From positions 248,001-312,000 of the forward strand of contig NZ_JAMBOT010000002.1 of assembly GCF_023715725.1 (NCBI RefSeq): a stretch of DNA of 64,000 bases, written 5' to 3'. The notes beneath the pieces are model-generated. The model searched no databases and was not told where the DNA came from. It saw nothing but the letters and a program-made list of their open reading frames with translations. The number at the start of each line of letters is the position of its first letter. Position 1 is the first letter of the stretch. This document shows positions 9,022-17,538 of the stretch, one piece after another. This DNA is from Paenibacillus pasadenensis (GTDB taxonomy: Bacteria; Bacillota; Bacilli; Paenibacillales; Paenibacillaceae). The position numbers and the translations under genes are program-made.

Positions 9022-9867
9022 ATGTCCGCCCGAACCGTTAAATCGGCAAAACCGTTGAAAACGTGTTTAGCCCAAGCATTTCTTATTGTCGCTTCGGTCT
9101 TTTTTCTGGCTCCGTTCATTTGGATGGTGTCGACATCGCTCAAGCCGTCCACTCAGGTGTATACCTTCCCGCCGCAGTGGATTCCGAAGCCGTTTCAGTG
9201 GAGCAACTACTCGGCGGCGATGGATTATATCCCGTTTTTCACCTACTTAAAAAATACCGTTGTCATTACAGGCTTCAGCACGCTTGGCGTTGTGCTGGTC
9301 TGCCCGCTCGTCGCCTACAGCTTCGCCAAGCTGGAGTGGAGAGGGAAGGGCCCGCTGTTCTTTTTGACGATTGCCGTCATGATGATTCCGGGTCAGGTGA
9401 CGATGATTCCACTGTTTCTGCTGTTCGAGAAGCTGAATTGGATCGGCTCGTCGCTACCGCTCATTGTCCCGGCGTTTTTCGGGGTTCCGTTTTATATCTT
9501 TTTGCTGCGGCAGTTTTTTCTAGGACTCCCCAACGAGCTGAAGGACGCCGCGCGAATCGACGGAGCAAGCGAGTTCCGGATCTATTGGCAGATCATGCTG
9601 CCGCTGGCAAAATCAGCTGCGCTTGCTGTCGGGCTGTTTCAGTTCATGGCAAGCTGGACCGACTTCATGGGGCCGCTGTTATATCTGACCGATCAGCATT
9701 CCTACACGCTGTCGCTCGGCCTGCAGCAGTTCCAGAGCCAGAAGGGCACGGAATGGGGGCTGATGATGGCGGTGTCAACGATGATGACCGCTCCGATTAT
9801 TCTGCTGTTTTTCTTCCTGCAAAAAACGTTTATTCAAGGCATTACGTTTAGCGGGATTAAGGGCTGA
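9022..9867 (+). CDS. sugar ABC transporter permease, MalG/UgpE type
   Basis: Second channel subunit of the importer, 281 residues with six predicted membrane helices. The EAA loop reads DAARIDGASEFRIYWQIMLP and the protein ends in GITFSGIKG, the usual MalG-type C-terminus. ATG 9022 has the strong site AGGAGGGGGAGG immediately upstream. It is the last gene of its operon: a Rho-independent terminator stands at 10123-10167. Between stop codon and terminator lies a 3' untranslated stretch of about 250 bases carrying four 22-base palindromes at a 50-52 base period, which is unusual for such an operon. Confidence 0.94.
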   Translation: MSARTVKSAKPLKTCLAQAFLIVASVFFLAPFIWMVSTSLKPSTQVYTFPPQWIPKPFQWSNYSAAMDYIPFFTYLKNTVVITGFSTLGVVLVCPLVAYSFAKLEWRGKGPLFFLTIAVMMIPGQVTMIPLFLLFEKLNWIGSSLPLIVPAFFGVPFYIFLLRQFFLGLPNELKDAARIDGASEFRIYWQIMLPLAKSAALAVGLFQFMASWTDFMGPLLYLTDQHSYTLSLGLQQFQSQKGTEWGLMMAVSTMMTAPIILLFFFLQKTFIQGITFSGIKG

Positions 9868-9910
9868 AATTAGGTTCCAAATTCAGGATATGGAATGGAT
9901 CCTTTAGAAT

Positions 9911-10086
9911 TTTGTGTGATTATTCACTCAAATTATGTTTGGACAGCGTCTATTTTTCGGTTATTGTACGATAAATCATACAAATTGACTGGGCATGGAC
10001 GAAAAAGTTTGAGTTTTGTATGTTTTATCACACAAACGTTGAAATGCGTTGGCTCCAAAAGGATTTTATACGATTAATCACACAAA
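9911..10086. repeat. array of four 22-base palindromes, 52-base period, in a 3' UTR
   Basis: Four imperfect palindromes start at 9911, 9963, 10015 and 10065 and follow the pattern TTTGTRYGATTWATCACACAAA, with arms TGTGTGAT and ATCACACA. The steps between them are 52, 52 and 50 bases. The 28-30 base segments between them are not alike. The array lies after the stop codon of the permease gene and before its terminator. See the matching but unrelated array at 51100-51443. Confidence 0.8.
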
Positions 10087-10122
10087 CAAGTTGAGTCGGC
10101 CCAATTCTAGCGAAGAAGCACG

Positions 10123-10167
10123 CCCCGATCATCCTGCCTAGTGCAGGGTAATCGGGGTATTTTTTTA
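10123..10167 (+). terminator. Rho-independent terminator of the 6.7-9.9 kb operon
   Basis: Hairpin with arms CCCCGATcatCCTGC and GCAGGgtaATCGGGG around a five-base loop, followed by TATTTTTTT. It ends a transcript that would include the palindrome array at 9911-10086. Confidence 0.85.
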
Positions 10168-10368
10168 ATTGCAGCCTTATTGGAAGCGGTAGTTCCATCT
10201 CTAAAATGAAGTAGAAATTCTAGAAATTCCTAGTTCAAAGCGATCGAAGGTGGAGGAGCGGTTTTTTTAGGTACCAAAAAATAAGCCCCTAAAAACAAAA
10301 TGGTGCTATTTTAGCGTCAGCTCTCCTTTTTTACAATAGAGAAAACGCTGTCATAGAGGAGGTCGCTC
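10168..10368. other. upstream region of the LplB-type importer operon with a cre-like site
   Basis: About 200 bases between the terminator and the next operon. TACAAT at 10332-10337 could be a -10 box, but no good -35 was found, which suits activation by an AraC-type regulator. AGAAAACGCTGTCA at 10340-10353 matches the CcpA operator pattern with one mismatch and lies just after the possible -10. AGAGGAGG precedes the ATG at 10369. Confidence 0.45.
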
Positions 10369-11271
10369 ATGTTCAAAAAATTCATCGGCCAATGGGAAAC
10401 GCAAAGCATGGTGTGGCCGGGCATTATCTTTCTGATCATCTTCTCGTACATCCCGATGTACGGCATCGTGATTGCGTTTAAGGACTACAACCTTCTGGAA
10501 GGCATAGCAGGCTCGGAGTGGGCCGGTCTGGAACATTTCCGCGAGTTTTTCAACGATCCGAACTTTGCGCAGGTGCTGAAAAATACGCTGACGATCAATT
10601 TGCTAGCATTGGCGGTTGCGTTTCCGGCACCGATTATCTTCGCTCTGCTGCTGAACGAGGTGACCAGCACCAAGTTTAGGAGATTCATTCAATCGGTTTC
10701 CTACCTTCCGCATTTTGTCTCCTGGGTTATTTTCGGGGGGCTGATCATCAACGTTCTCTCGCCTTCCAACGGCGTCATTAACGAGATTCTCATCCAGCTC
10801 GGTATTCTCAAGGAACCTCTCAATTTCATGGGCGAGCCGCATTATTTCAAATATATCCTCGTTGCGGGCGAGATGCTGAAGGGACTCGGCTGGGGGGCAA
10901 TCATCTATATCGCCGCTATTGCGGGCGTTGATGCCGAGATGTACGAGGCTGCCAAGATCGACGGAGCGGGACGGTTTCAGAAAATGTGGCATATTACGCT
11001 GCCGAGCATTATGGGGACAATTGTCATTATGCTGATTTTTGCCATCAGCGCTCTGCTGAACACGGGTTTTGAGCAAATTCTCGTCCTGCAAAATGCGCTG
11101 AACCGCGAGATGAGCGAAACGATCGATACGTACGTGTACAAGCTTGGCTTCCAATCGATGCGGTACTCCTACTCCACTGCGGTCGGGCTGGCCAAATCCG
11201 TCATCGCTCTGTTCCTGCTCGTATCTGCCAACTACGTATCCAAACGGATTACCGATAAAGGTTTGTTCTAG
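10369..11271 (+). CDS. polysaccharide-type ABC transporter permease, LplB family
   Basis: Inner-membrane subunit of a CUT1-type importer of the LplB/YteP group, which in related bacteria takes up plant polysaccharide fragments. The product has 300 residues. The N-terminus has the family signature SYIPMYGIVIAFKDYNL, six membrane helices are predicted, and the EAA loop is EAAKIDGAGRFQKMWHITLP. ATG 10369 follows AGAGGAGG. The YtcP-type permease starts 16 bases downstream and the binding protein follows, an order (permease, permease, binding protein) typical of this subfamily and different from the operon before it. A one-mismatch cre-like site lies about 20 bases upstream. Confidence 0.93.
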   Translation: MFKKFIGQWETQSMVWPGIIFLIIFSYIPMYGIVIAFKDYNLLEGIAGSEWAGLEHFREFFNDPNFAQVLKNTLTINLLALAVAFPAPIIFALLLNEVTSTKFRRFIQSVSYLPHFVSWVIFGGLIINVLSPSNGVINEILIQLGILKEPLNFMGEPHYFKYILVAGEMLKGLGWGAIIYIAAIAGVDAEMYEAAKIDGAGRFQKMWHITLPSIMGTIVIMLIFAISALLNTGFEQILVLQNALNREMSETIDTYVYKLGFQSMRYSYSTAVGLAKSVIALFLLVSANYVSKRITDKGLF

Positions 11272-11287
11272 AAAGGGGAGTTAACGC

Positions 11288-12178
11288 ATGAGCAGCACCC
11301 GGTTTGGCTCACGGGCCTTCGACATCTTCAATGTTCTCGTCATGATTGCGGTTGTTATCGTAACGCTAGGGCCGTTTTGGTTCACGATCGTTGGTTCCTT
11401 GAACAACGGACTGGACTATTTGCGCGGCGGCGTCTATTTTTGGCCCCGGGAATTTACCTGGGCGAACTACCGGGCCGTGCTCGTCGATTCAACCATTTAC
11501 CAGGCCTTTATGGTCACGGGCTTCCGAACGATTGTCGGTACGCTCATTCACGTATTGTTTACCTCGCTAATCGCTTACGGAATGTCACGGACGTATCTGA
11601 TTGGCCGGAACTTTTACATGGCGGTAATCATGTTCACGATGTTTTTCGGCGGCGGACTCATTCCCACCTACATTCTCTACAAAGACCTGGGGCTGCTCAA
11701 TACGGTATGGGTGTACATCGTACCGGGCATGTTCAGCGTGTGGGATATGATTATAATCATGTCGTTCATGCGCACCATTCCCGATGCGCTTCTGGAGTCG
11801 GCGAGAATGGACGGGGCGGGCGAATACCGGTTGTTCCTGCAATTCATTCTTCCGCTCTCCAAGCCGGTGCTGGCCGCAATTACGCTGTTCAACGGCGTTT
11901 ATCACTGGAACTCTTATTTTGACGCGATGATGTTTACGACCAAGGATTCGCTTCAGACGGTGCAGCTGTTTCTGATGCGGATGGTGACAAGCGCTGACTT
12001 TGCGCAGGGTGTCAACGCCTCGGCGCTGGCTAATATCCCTTCGCAGGCAATGAAAATCAGCCCCGAGACGATGAAGCTGGCGATGATGATGGTTGTCAGC
12101 ATTCCGATCATTCTTATCTATCCGTTTCTCCAAAAATATTTCGTCAAAGGCATCATGATCGGCTCGATTAAAGGTTAA
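11288..12178 (+). CDS. carbohydrate ABC transporter permease, YtcP family
   Basis: Partner permease of the LplB-type subunit, 296 residues with six predicted membrane helices. The EAA loop is ESARMDGAGEYRLFLQFILP, and the C-terminus KGIMIGSIKG is characteristic of the group. ATG 11288 has AAAGGGGAG seven bases upstream. The gap of about 95 bases to the binding-protein start contains a strong hairpin (12198-12229) without a T-run, so transcription likely continues while the hairpin may stabilise or segment the mRNA. Confidence 0.93.
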   Translation: MSSTRFGSRAFDIFNVLVMIAVVIVTLGPFWFTIVGSLNNGLDYLRGGVYFWPREFTWANYRAVLVDSTIYQAFMVTGFRTIVGTLIHVLFTSLIAYGMSRTYLIGRNFYMAVIMFTMFFGGGLIPTYILYKDLGLLNTVWVYIVPGMFSVWDMIIIMSFMRTIPDALLESARMDGAGEYRLFLQFILPLSKPVLAAITLFNGVYHWNSYFDAMMFTTKDSLQTVQLFLMRMVTSADFAQGVNASALANIPSQAMKISPETMKLAMMMVVSIPIILIYPFLQKYFVKGIMIGSIKG

Positions 12179-12197
12179 AGGCTAGCCCGCGGCAAAA

Positions 12198-12229
12198 GTT
12201 AATCTTTGCGGCCGGTGCCGCAAATTAAC
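12198..12229 (+). promoter_or_regulatory. intercistronic RNA hairpin before the binding-protein gene
   Basis: Arms GTTAATCTTTGCGGC and GCCGCAAATTAAC around CGGT form a long hairpin with no following T-run. It lies between the permease stop and the binding-protein start. Such hairpins commonly mark processing or stability boundaries that allow more binding protein than permease; that function is inferred. Confidence 0.55.
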
Positions 12230-12274
12230 ATAGCAGCAAATACAAGGGGAAACACACAGAGGGAGGAACAGAGA

Positions 12275-13906
12275 ATGAAGCTGGGGAAAAAGTTCACGCT
12301 TTTATTTTCCGCTCTTGTTATGGCGGGGGCTGTATTGACCGCTTGCAGCTCTTCCGGCAATAACGGCACAAATGCCGCCAACGGCGGTGAGAGCCCTGCG
12401 CCGCAAGCATCCGGACAACCGGCGGGAGAAGACAAAACGCCAATCAAGGTAAACTGGTTCATTGCAATGGACTGGTATAAACGCGATTGGAATCCGGAAG
12501 TGAATCTGATGGACAAAAAGCTGTTTGAAGAGCTCGGCGTTGAGATCAACTTCACGTCCGGCAGTCCGGAAAAGCTGTCGGCCATGATCGCTACCGGCGA
12601 CATTCCCGATCTGATTACGCTGGAGAGCAATACGCCGCAGCGCGGCGTGCTGGAGAAGTCCGGCTACGTGCTTCCGATGGATGAGCTGCTGCCGAAGTAC
12701 GCGCCCGACCTCAATGTGCCGGAGACGGTTCAAAGCTGGTTCCGCACAAGCGACAATCATTACTACGGCCTGCCGAACTATTTCTATGCGCCGGAGCAGA
12801 TGAAGCCGGACAATTTTTTCCCGACGCACAACACGATGCGCGCCAGGGACGACCTGATGAAAAAGCTGTCTATCGACGCTTCCGCCTTTGAGACGAAGGA
12901 AGGAACGCTGGAGGCGCTGCGTAAAGTAAGGGACGCCAAGCTGAAATACAACGGCTTCGACGTCGTTCCCGGCTACTTTTTCTACGATCATCTTGTTCAG
13001 TTTTTCGGAGCAAAACGCGAGGATGCGCAGGGCAATTACGTCGATTCCTATCGTGAGCCGGAATCGCTGGAGACGTTCAAATTTCTGAATCAGCTGTACC
13101 GGGAAGGGCTGATGCCGCAGGATGCGCTGACGCTTACCCGTCCGCAGGTGCAGGAAAAGGTTAACGCCGGCGGCGTGTTCATGTACACGAACTGGCTCGT
13201 CAAATGGCAGGCGCTCGGAACTGCCGATCCAAACGCTTTTTATGTGCCGGTCGGGCCAATTAAGGGCGACGAAGCCAAACCGTTCCATTTTACACCGAGC
13301 ACCGTCTCCGGCTGGACGATGACGATGGTTGGCAAATCGACAAAACATGAGGCAAGAATCGCCAAGATGATCCAGTATTTGAGCCAGGATGAGATGTCGC
13401 TTGAGATGACCTACGGGCCTAAAGGGGTCGCATGGGATTACGACGCCAATGGCCACGTGAAATTCACGGAGCAATGGAAGAAGGATTACGACGCAGATGC
13501 GGAGTCGGCAAATTTAAAATACGTTGGCTTCGACTGGCTGGTGAACTGGCTTCCGATTCAGGCAGCGTTCCCGGTGCCGGAGACGACGCATGACAAATGG
13601 GAGGCCGAAACCGAGAAATATTTCTCCAAATACAGCTACAATACAATGGCGTTTGAGGCGATCAAGCCGGACGGCGGCACGGATCTCGCTGCAATTGACG
13701 TCAAAATTGCCGACTACCGCACCAGCATGGGAGCCAAAATGGTGCTGGCGAAGTCGCCGGAAGAGGTAGAGCGAATCTTTAACAGCATGGTGGAGCAGGA
13801 GCGCAAGCTTGGCTACGACCAATTGTTCCAATACTGGAATCAGAAATTCATCGAAACGAAGAAAAAGCTTGGCATCGAGTTCGCTTGGCCGGATAATCAG
13901 AAGTAA
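12275..13906 (+). CDS. LplA/YtcQ-type extracellular solute-binding lipoprotein
   Basis: Large binding protein of the LplA/YtcQ group, 543 residues, acting outside the membrane with the permeases at 10369 and 11288. I use ATG 12275 because GGGAGG ends eight bases upstream and the protein then begins with a standard lipoprotein signal (MKLGKKFTLL) and lipobox LTAC (Cys24); in-frame codons further upstream have no such context. A Ser/Gly/Asn-rich linker follows the cysteine. The mature part is closely related to the second binding protein at 14801-16429 along its whole length (for example both contain EINFTSGSP, KLSAMIATGDIPDLITLESN and RPQVQEKVN). The ligand is unknown. The regulator gene 34 bases downstream belongs to the same transcript. 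Confidence 0.93.
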   Translation: MKLGKKFTLLFSALVMAGAVLTACSSSGNNGTNAANGGESPAPQASGQPAGEDKTPIKVNWFIAMDWYKRDWNPEVNLMDKKLFEELGVEINFTSGSPEKLSAMIATGDIPDLITLESNTPQRGVLEKSGYVLPMDELLPKYAPDLNVPETVQSWFRTSDNHYYGLPNYFYAPEQMKPDNFFPTHNTMRARDDLMKKLSIDASAFETKEGTLEALRKVRDAKLKYNGFDVVPGYFFYDHLVQFFGAKREDAQGNYVDSYREPESLETFKFLNQLYREGLMPQDALTLTRPQVQEKVNAGGVFMYTNWLVKWQALGTADPNAFYVPVGPIKGDEAKPFHFTPSTVSGWTMTMVGKSTKHEARIAKMIQYLSQDEMSLEMTYGPKGVAWDYDANGHVKFTEQWKKDYDADAESANLKYVGFDWLVNWLPIQAAFPVPETTHDKWEAETEKYFSKYSYNTMAFEAIKPDGGTDLAAIDVKIADYRTSMGAKMVLAKSPEEVERIFNSMVEQERKLGYDQLFQYWNQKFIETKKKLGIEFAWPDNQK

Positions 13907-13940
13907 TCGATAATCCCAACAACGAACGGGAGGCAGCGCG

Positions 13941-14717
13941 ATGTACAATCTGTTAATTGTGGACGACGAGCCGCTAATCTGTGAAGGAATCCGTTCAAAA
14001 ATTATACGGATGGACCGTCCGGATATCGGCCGGATTCGCATCGCGCATGACGGGCGGGAAGCGGTGGGCATGATTCATGACGCCGCCCCGCACATCATCC
14101 TTACCGATATCAAAATGCCGCAGATGGACGGAATCACGCTGCTGCGCAGCGTGGCCCAAACTCATCCCGACATTAAATTCCTCATTCTTAGCGGGTTCGG
14201 AGACTACGAATATGTGCGCGAAGCGTTCAAATACGGCGTTTTCGACTATTTGCTCAAGCCGGTCAGCTATGCTGATTTAAGCGATCAGCTAGGGCATGTC
14301 ATCGGGCGTTTAGAGCCGCCGGCCGCCGAGCCTACGCATCATGTGAGCGGCTTCGCCAAGCCAGCTGCAGCGCGCCATAAGCCGGAGGAAGGCCCCTCCG
14401 TCATTGAGCTTGCCAAAACTTACATTCAGCAGCATTACCGCCACAATCTGCAGCTGGCTGAGGTCGCCAACCGCTACTCCATGAACTACTCCTATTTCAG
14501 CTCTCTGTTCAAAAAAGAAACCGGCATGACCTTTACGGCGTTTCTGACCAAAATCCGCATGGAGGAGGCTTGCCGCCTGCTGCGCGACCCTACTCAGCGT
14601 GTGAAGGAAATCGCCGAAAGCGTCGGTTACGACAACGCCCATCATTTTTCCCGCGCCTTCAAAAATGTGTACAGCTACTCGCCGAATCAATTTCGCAGCG
14701 AAATTTTTATTGAATAA
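13941..14717 (+). CDS. short AraC-type response regulator
   Basis: Response regulator of 258 residues, about half the YesN length because the long central linker is nearly absent. The receiver (1-120) has the D8-D9 pair, phosphoacceptor D56 in ILTDIKMPQMDG and the conserved lysine in YLLKPVS. The AraC-type double helix-turn-helix lies at about 155-255 (MNYSYFSSLFKKETG and GYDNAHHFSRAFK). ATG 13941 follows GGGAGG. It sits between two paralogous binding proteins in the 10.4-16.4 kb operon with no adjacent sensor kinase; the kinases in the window (1-1448 and 18422-20212) have their own regulators, so its partner is open. A small hairpin (14722-14749) follows the gene. Confidence 0.92.
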   Translation: MYNLLIVDDEPLICEGIRSKIIRMDRPDIGRIRIAHDGREAVGMIHDAAPHIILTDIKMPQMDGITLLRSVAQTHPDIKFLILSGFGDYEYVREAFKYGVFDYLLKPVSYADLSDQLGHVIGRLEPPAAEPTHHVSGFAKPAAARHKPEEGPSVIELAKTYIQQHYRHNLQLAEVANRYSMNYSYFSSLFKKETGMTFTAFLTKIRMEEACRLLRDPTQRVKEIAESVGYDNAHHFSRAFKNVYSYSPNQFRSEIFIE

Positions 14718-14721
14718 CAGG

Positions 14722-14749
14722 AGGAGCCTTCGAGATATCGGGGGCTCCT
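14722..14749 (+). terminator. hairpin after the short regulator gene, weak terminator or processing site
   Basis: Arms AGGAGCC and GGGCTCCT enclose about 13 bases and are followed only by TTTG, so termination would be partial. It lies between the regulator and the second binding-protein gene. Confidence 0.35.
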
Positions 14750-14800
14750 TTGTATAAATGCCTCAGCGTGATGGTTGGAAATGAAAGGTGGGCATCGAAT

Positions 14801-16429
14801 ATGCGATTAGGTCATGGAAGGCCGCTTCCGGCAGTTGCTGCGGTTTTGCTGGCAGGAGCGCTGCTGGCGTCATGCTCCTCCAATGGAGGAGTGCAGAGCA
14901 ACGCTCCGGTTGCTTCAGCGCAAAAGGAAGCCGAGCCTTCAAGCTCAAACGACGACAAAACGCCAATCAAGTTGAATTGGTTTGTTGCGCTGGACTGGTA
15001 TAAACGGGACTGGAACCCCGGCGTTAACTTGATGGACAAGCAGCTTTTGGATGATCTCGGCATCGAAATCAACTTTACGTCAGGCAGCCCGGATAAGCTG
15101 TCCGCGATGATTGCAACCGGCGATATTCCCGATCTCATTACGCTGGAAAGCAATACGCCGCAGCGGGCAATTTTGGAGAAATCGGGCTACATCCTTCCGA
15201 TGGACGATCTGCTGGCCAAGCATGCTCCGGAATTTAACGTGCCGGATTCAATTCAGAACTGGTTCCGGGCCGAGGACGGCCACTATTATGGATTACCGAG
15301 TTATTTTAAAGCGCCGGAGTCGATGAAGCCGGACAATTTCCTGCCGACGCATACAACGATGCGGGTTCGCCATGATTTACTGACCCAGCTCGGCATCGAT
15401 CCGGCCTCATTTGGCACAAAAAATGGCACACTTGGGGCGCTGCGCAAAGTGAGAGACGCCAAGCTAAAGTACAACGGTTTCGACGTCGTTCCTGCTTATT
15501 TTACCTACGAGCATCTCGTTCAGTTTTTTGGGGCCAAACGCGAGGATGACCAGGGCAGGTATGTGGACTCGTTCCGTGAGCCGGAATCGCTGGAAACGTT
15601 CCAGTTTTTGAATCAGCTATACCGCGAAGGGCTGATGCCGCAGGATGCCTTAACGCTGACGCGCCCGCAAGTGCAGGAGAAGGTGAATGGCGGCGGCGTG
15701 TTCATGTATACCAATTGGCTGGTCAAATGGAATGCGCTTGTCAGCCAGGACCCTGCCGCCTATTACGTGCCGGCCGGTCCCATTCAAGGGGACAGCGGCA
15801 AGCCGTTTCATTTGACGCCGAGCACCGTCTCCGGCTGGACGCTTACGATGGCAGGCAAAAGCACGAAACACGAGGCTAGAATCGCGAAAATGCTGGAATA
15901 TTACGGACAGGACGAAAAGTCTATCGAGGTCCAATACGGGCCTAAGGGCATTGCATGGGACTATGATGCCGAAGGACATGTCAAGTTTAGCAAGGAACGG
16001 GTCGAGGATTATGCCAAGGACGCGGATGCGGCCGCTTTAAAATACGCGGGTTTCGACTGGTTTACAAACTGGATGCCGATTCAGTCCGCATTCCCCGTTC
16101 CTGAAACGGCGTTTGACAAATGGGAAGCCGAAACCGAAAAGTATTTCTCTCAGTACAGCTATAATACGATGCCGTTTGAGGCGATCAAACCTGAGGGCGG
16201 GACGGATTTGGCCGCAATTGAGATCAAAATCGCCGATTACCGCAAAAGTATGGAGGCGAAGATGGTGCTGGCGAAGTCGCCGGAGGATGTTAAACGGCTG
16301 TTCGACAGCATGACGGAGCAGGAGGAAAAGCTGGGTTACGGCGAGCTTTACGCCTATTGGAACGAACAGTTCGTCGCGACAAAAGAGAAGCTGGGCATGA
16401 AGTTTGCTTGGCCGGGCAACGGAACATAA
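14801..16429 (+). CDS. second LplA/YtcQ-type solute-binding lipoprotein (paralogue)
   Basis: Paralogue of the protein at 12275-13906, 542 residues, alignable end to end with few gaps. I use ATG 14801 because AAAGGTGG ends about nine bases upstream and the protein then starts with a lipoprotein signal (MRLGHGRPLP) and lipobox LASC (Cys25); TTG 14750 in the same frame would put 17 extra polar residues in front. The two copies differ most in the signal and linker and in scattered mature residues, consistent with a tandem duplication that trapped the regulator gene between them. Probably both feed the same permease pair with different ligand preferences (inference). A strong terminator at 16442-16473 ends the operon. 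Confidence 0.92.
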   Translation: MRLGHGRPLPAVAAVLLAGALLASCSSNGGVQSNAPVASAQKEAEPSSSNDDKTPIKLNWFVALDWYKRDWNPGVNLMDKQLLDDLGIEINFTSGSPDKLSAMIATGDIPDLITLESNTPQRAILEKSGYILPMDDLLAKHAPEFNVPDSIQNWFRAEDGHYYGLPSYFKAPESMKPDNFLPTHTTMRVRHDLLTQLGIDPASFGTKNGTLGALRKVRDAKLKYNGFDVVPAYFTYEHLVQFFGAKREDDQGRYVDSFREPESLETFQFLNQLYREGLMPQDALTLTRPQVQEKVNGGGVFMYTNWLVKWNALVSQDPAAYYVPAGPIQGDSGKPFHLTPSTVSGWTLTMAGKSTKHEARIAKMLEYYGQDEKSIEVQYGPKGIAWDYDAEGHVKFSKERVEDYAKDADAAALKYAGFDWFTNWMPIQSAFPVPETAFDKWEAETEKYFSQYSYNTMPFEAIKPEGGTDLAAIEIKIADYRKSMEAKMVLAKSPEDVKRLFDSMTEQEEKLGYGELYAYWNEQFVATKEKLGMKFAWPGNGT

Positions 16430-16441
16430 ACTGCGTATGGC

Positions 16442-16473
16442 AAAAAGGCGCTCTCCTGGCGGAGCGCCTTTTT
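16442..16473 (+). terminator. Rho-independent terminator of the LplB-type operon
   Basis: AAAAAGGCGCTC pairs with GAGCGCCTTTTT around an eight-base loop. The A-run and T-run on either side would allow termination from both directions. Confidence 0.85.
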
Positions 16474-16549
16474 GCGGTTCTTTTGTATTCTCATAAGCTT
16501 TCACATCCGCCCTTCGTACAAAACCCGAAAAAAAAAGAGCTAAAGAGAA

Positions 16550-16588
16550 TTTTGCATCATTTTGCATCCAAAGCCCGCCTAGTATGCT
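16550..16588 (+). promoter_or_regulatory. direct TTTTGCA boxes and possible -10 upstream of the permease-kinase operon
   Basis: Two TTTTGCA boxes start at 16550 and 16560, one helical turn apart, and TATGCT at 16583-16588 could be a -10. A related pair occurs upstream of the GH78 gene at 24615-24629. Binding by the AraC-type regulator at 20205 is inferred only. Confidence 0.35.
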
Positions 16589-16647
16589 AAACATATCCGC
16601 TGCAACCGCTTCTGCGTTTCATGTACTAGGACAAGGGGAGAACATTT

Positions 16648-17538
16648 ATGAAATGGTCGCTCGGCAAAAAAGAGCATCTGGTATGGGCCGCGTTCATCGC
16701 TCCGGCCTTCCTGATCTATACGGTTATCTTTTTGGGGCCGGTTATTACGAGCTTCTACTACAGCATGACAAATTGGAACGGCTTGTACAAAACGATGGAT
16801 TTTGTCGGGCTGCAAAACTTCACCCAGCTCGTCTCCGACGACAAGTTTCTGAGGGCGCTGCGCAATACGTTCTGGTTTACTTTGCTGGTTGTCATTCTGC
16901 AGAACGGACTGGCGATGCCGCTTGCGATGGCGCTCGACTCCAAAATCAAATCGAAGTCCGTGCTTCGGGCCGCATTTTTTGTGCCAGCTATCTTAAGCCC
17001 GCTCGTGGTCGGTTATACGTGGATGTATATTTACCAGCCGGATGGAGGCCTGCTCAATGAGCTGCTCGCCGGCTTAGGCCTGGGCTCCTGGCAGCAGTCA
17101 TGGCTCGGCGATCCCGCATACGCGCTGTACGGCATCGTGGCGATTGTGCTTTGGCAGTTTGTCGGTTATTCTATGGTCATTTTTATCGCGAATTTGCAAA
17201 CGATTCCCGGTGACTATTACGAGGCTGCAGATATTGACGGCGCTGGCGGCTGGCGCAAGTTTCTCTCGATTACGTTTCCGCTGATGGCTCCGTCGATCAC
17301 AATCAATGTGGTTCTGGCGAGCATCGGCTCGCTCAAGGCATTTGACATTATTTATGTGACGACTAAGGGCGGTCCTTATTATGCGACGGAAACGTTCACA
17401 ACGCTGCTGTACCGCACCGCCTTCACCGAAAGCAGCTTTGGCTACGGCACCGCAATCGGGGTTGTCATGTTTTTCATCATTCTGATGATCTCGTTCATTC
17501 AAATCGTTGTGCTGCGCAGAAGAGAGGTAGGAGTGTAA
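16648..17538 (+). CDS. sugar ABC transporter permease, MalF type
   Basis: Channel subunit of a CUT1 importer, 296 residues with six predicted membrane helices, and EAA loop EAADIDGAGGWRKFLSITFP. ATG 16648 has AAGGGGAG upstream. The stop overlaps the next start by one base (TAATG at 17536-17540), so the two permeases are translationally coupled. The operon continues into a sensor kinase and its regulator, but holds no binding protein; the nearest unpaired one is at 24800-26137 beyond the GH78 gene and is the best candidate partner (inference). Two TTTTGCA direct repeats lie upstream. Confidence 0.93.
   Translation: MKWSLGKKEHLVWAAFIAPAFLIYTVIFLGPVITSFYYSMTNWNGLYKTMDFVGLQNFTQLVSDDKFLRALRNTFWFTLLVVILQNGLAMPLAMALDSKIKSKSVLRAAFFVPAILSPLVVGYTWMYIYQPDGGLLNELLAGLGLGSWQQSWLGDPAYALYGIVAIVLWQFVGYSMVIFIANLQTIPGDYYEAADIDGAGGWRKFLSITFPLMAPSITINVVLASIGSLKAFDIIYVTTKGGPYYATETFTTLLYRTAFTESSFGYGTAIGVVMFFIILMISFIQIVVLRRREVGV

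Noticed and set aside
9911-10086. Possible small CRISPR array (22-base repeats, 28-30-base unlike spacers)
   Set aside because: Repeats are too diverged from one another, the last step is 50 not 52 bases, and no cas gene or leader is near. The position before a terminator in a 3' UTR and the second array with conserved spacers do not fit CRISPR.
10229-10270. Further fragment of the dispersed repeat (AGCGATCGAAGG, AGCGGTTTTTTT)
   Set aside because: Only short, scattered similarity to the right end; it could be chance, so it was not annotated.
12302-13474. Long minus-strand reading frame (390 codons)
   Set aside because: It is the antisense shadow of the binding-protein gene, rich in Arg/His, with no ribosome site or recognisable family.
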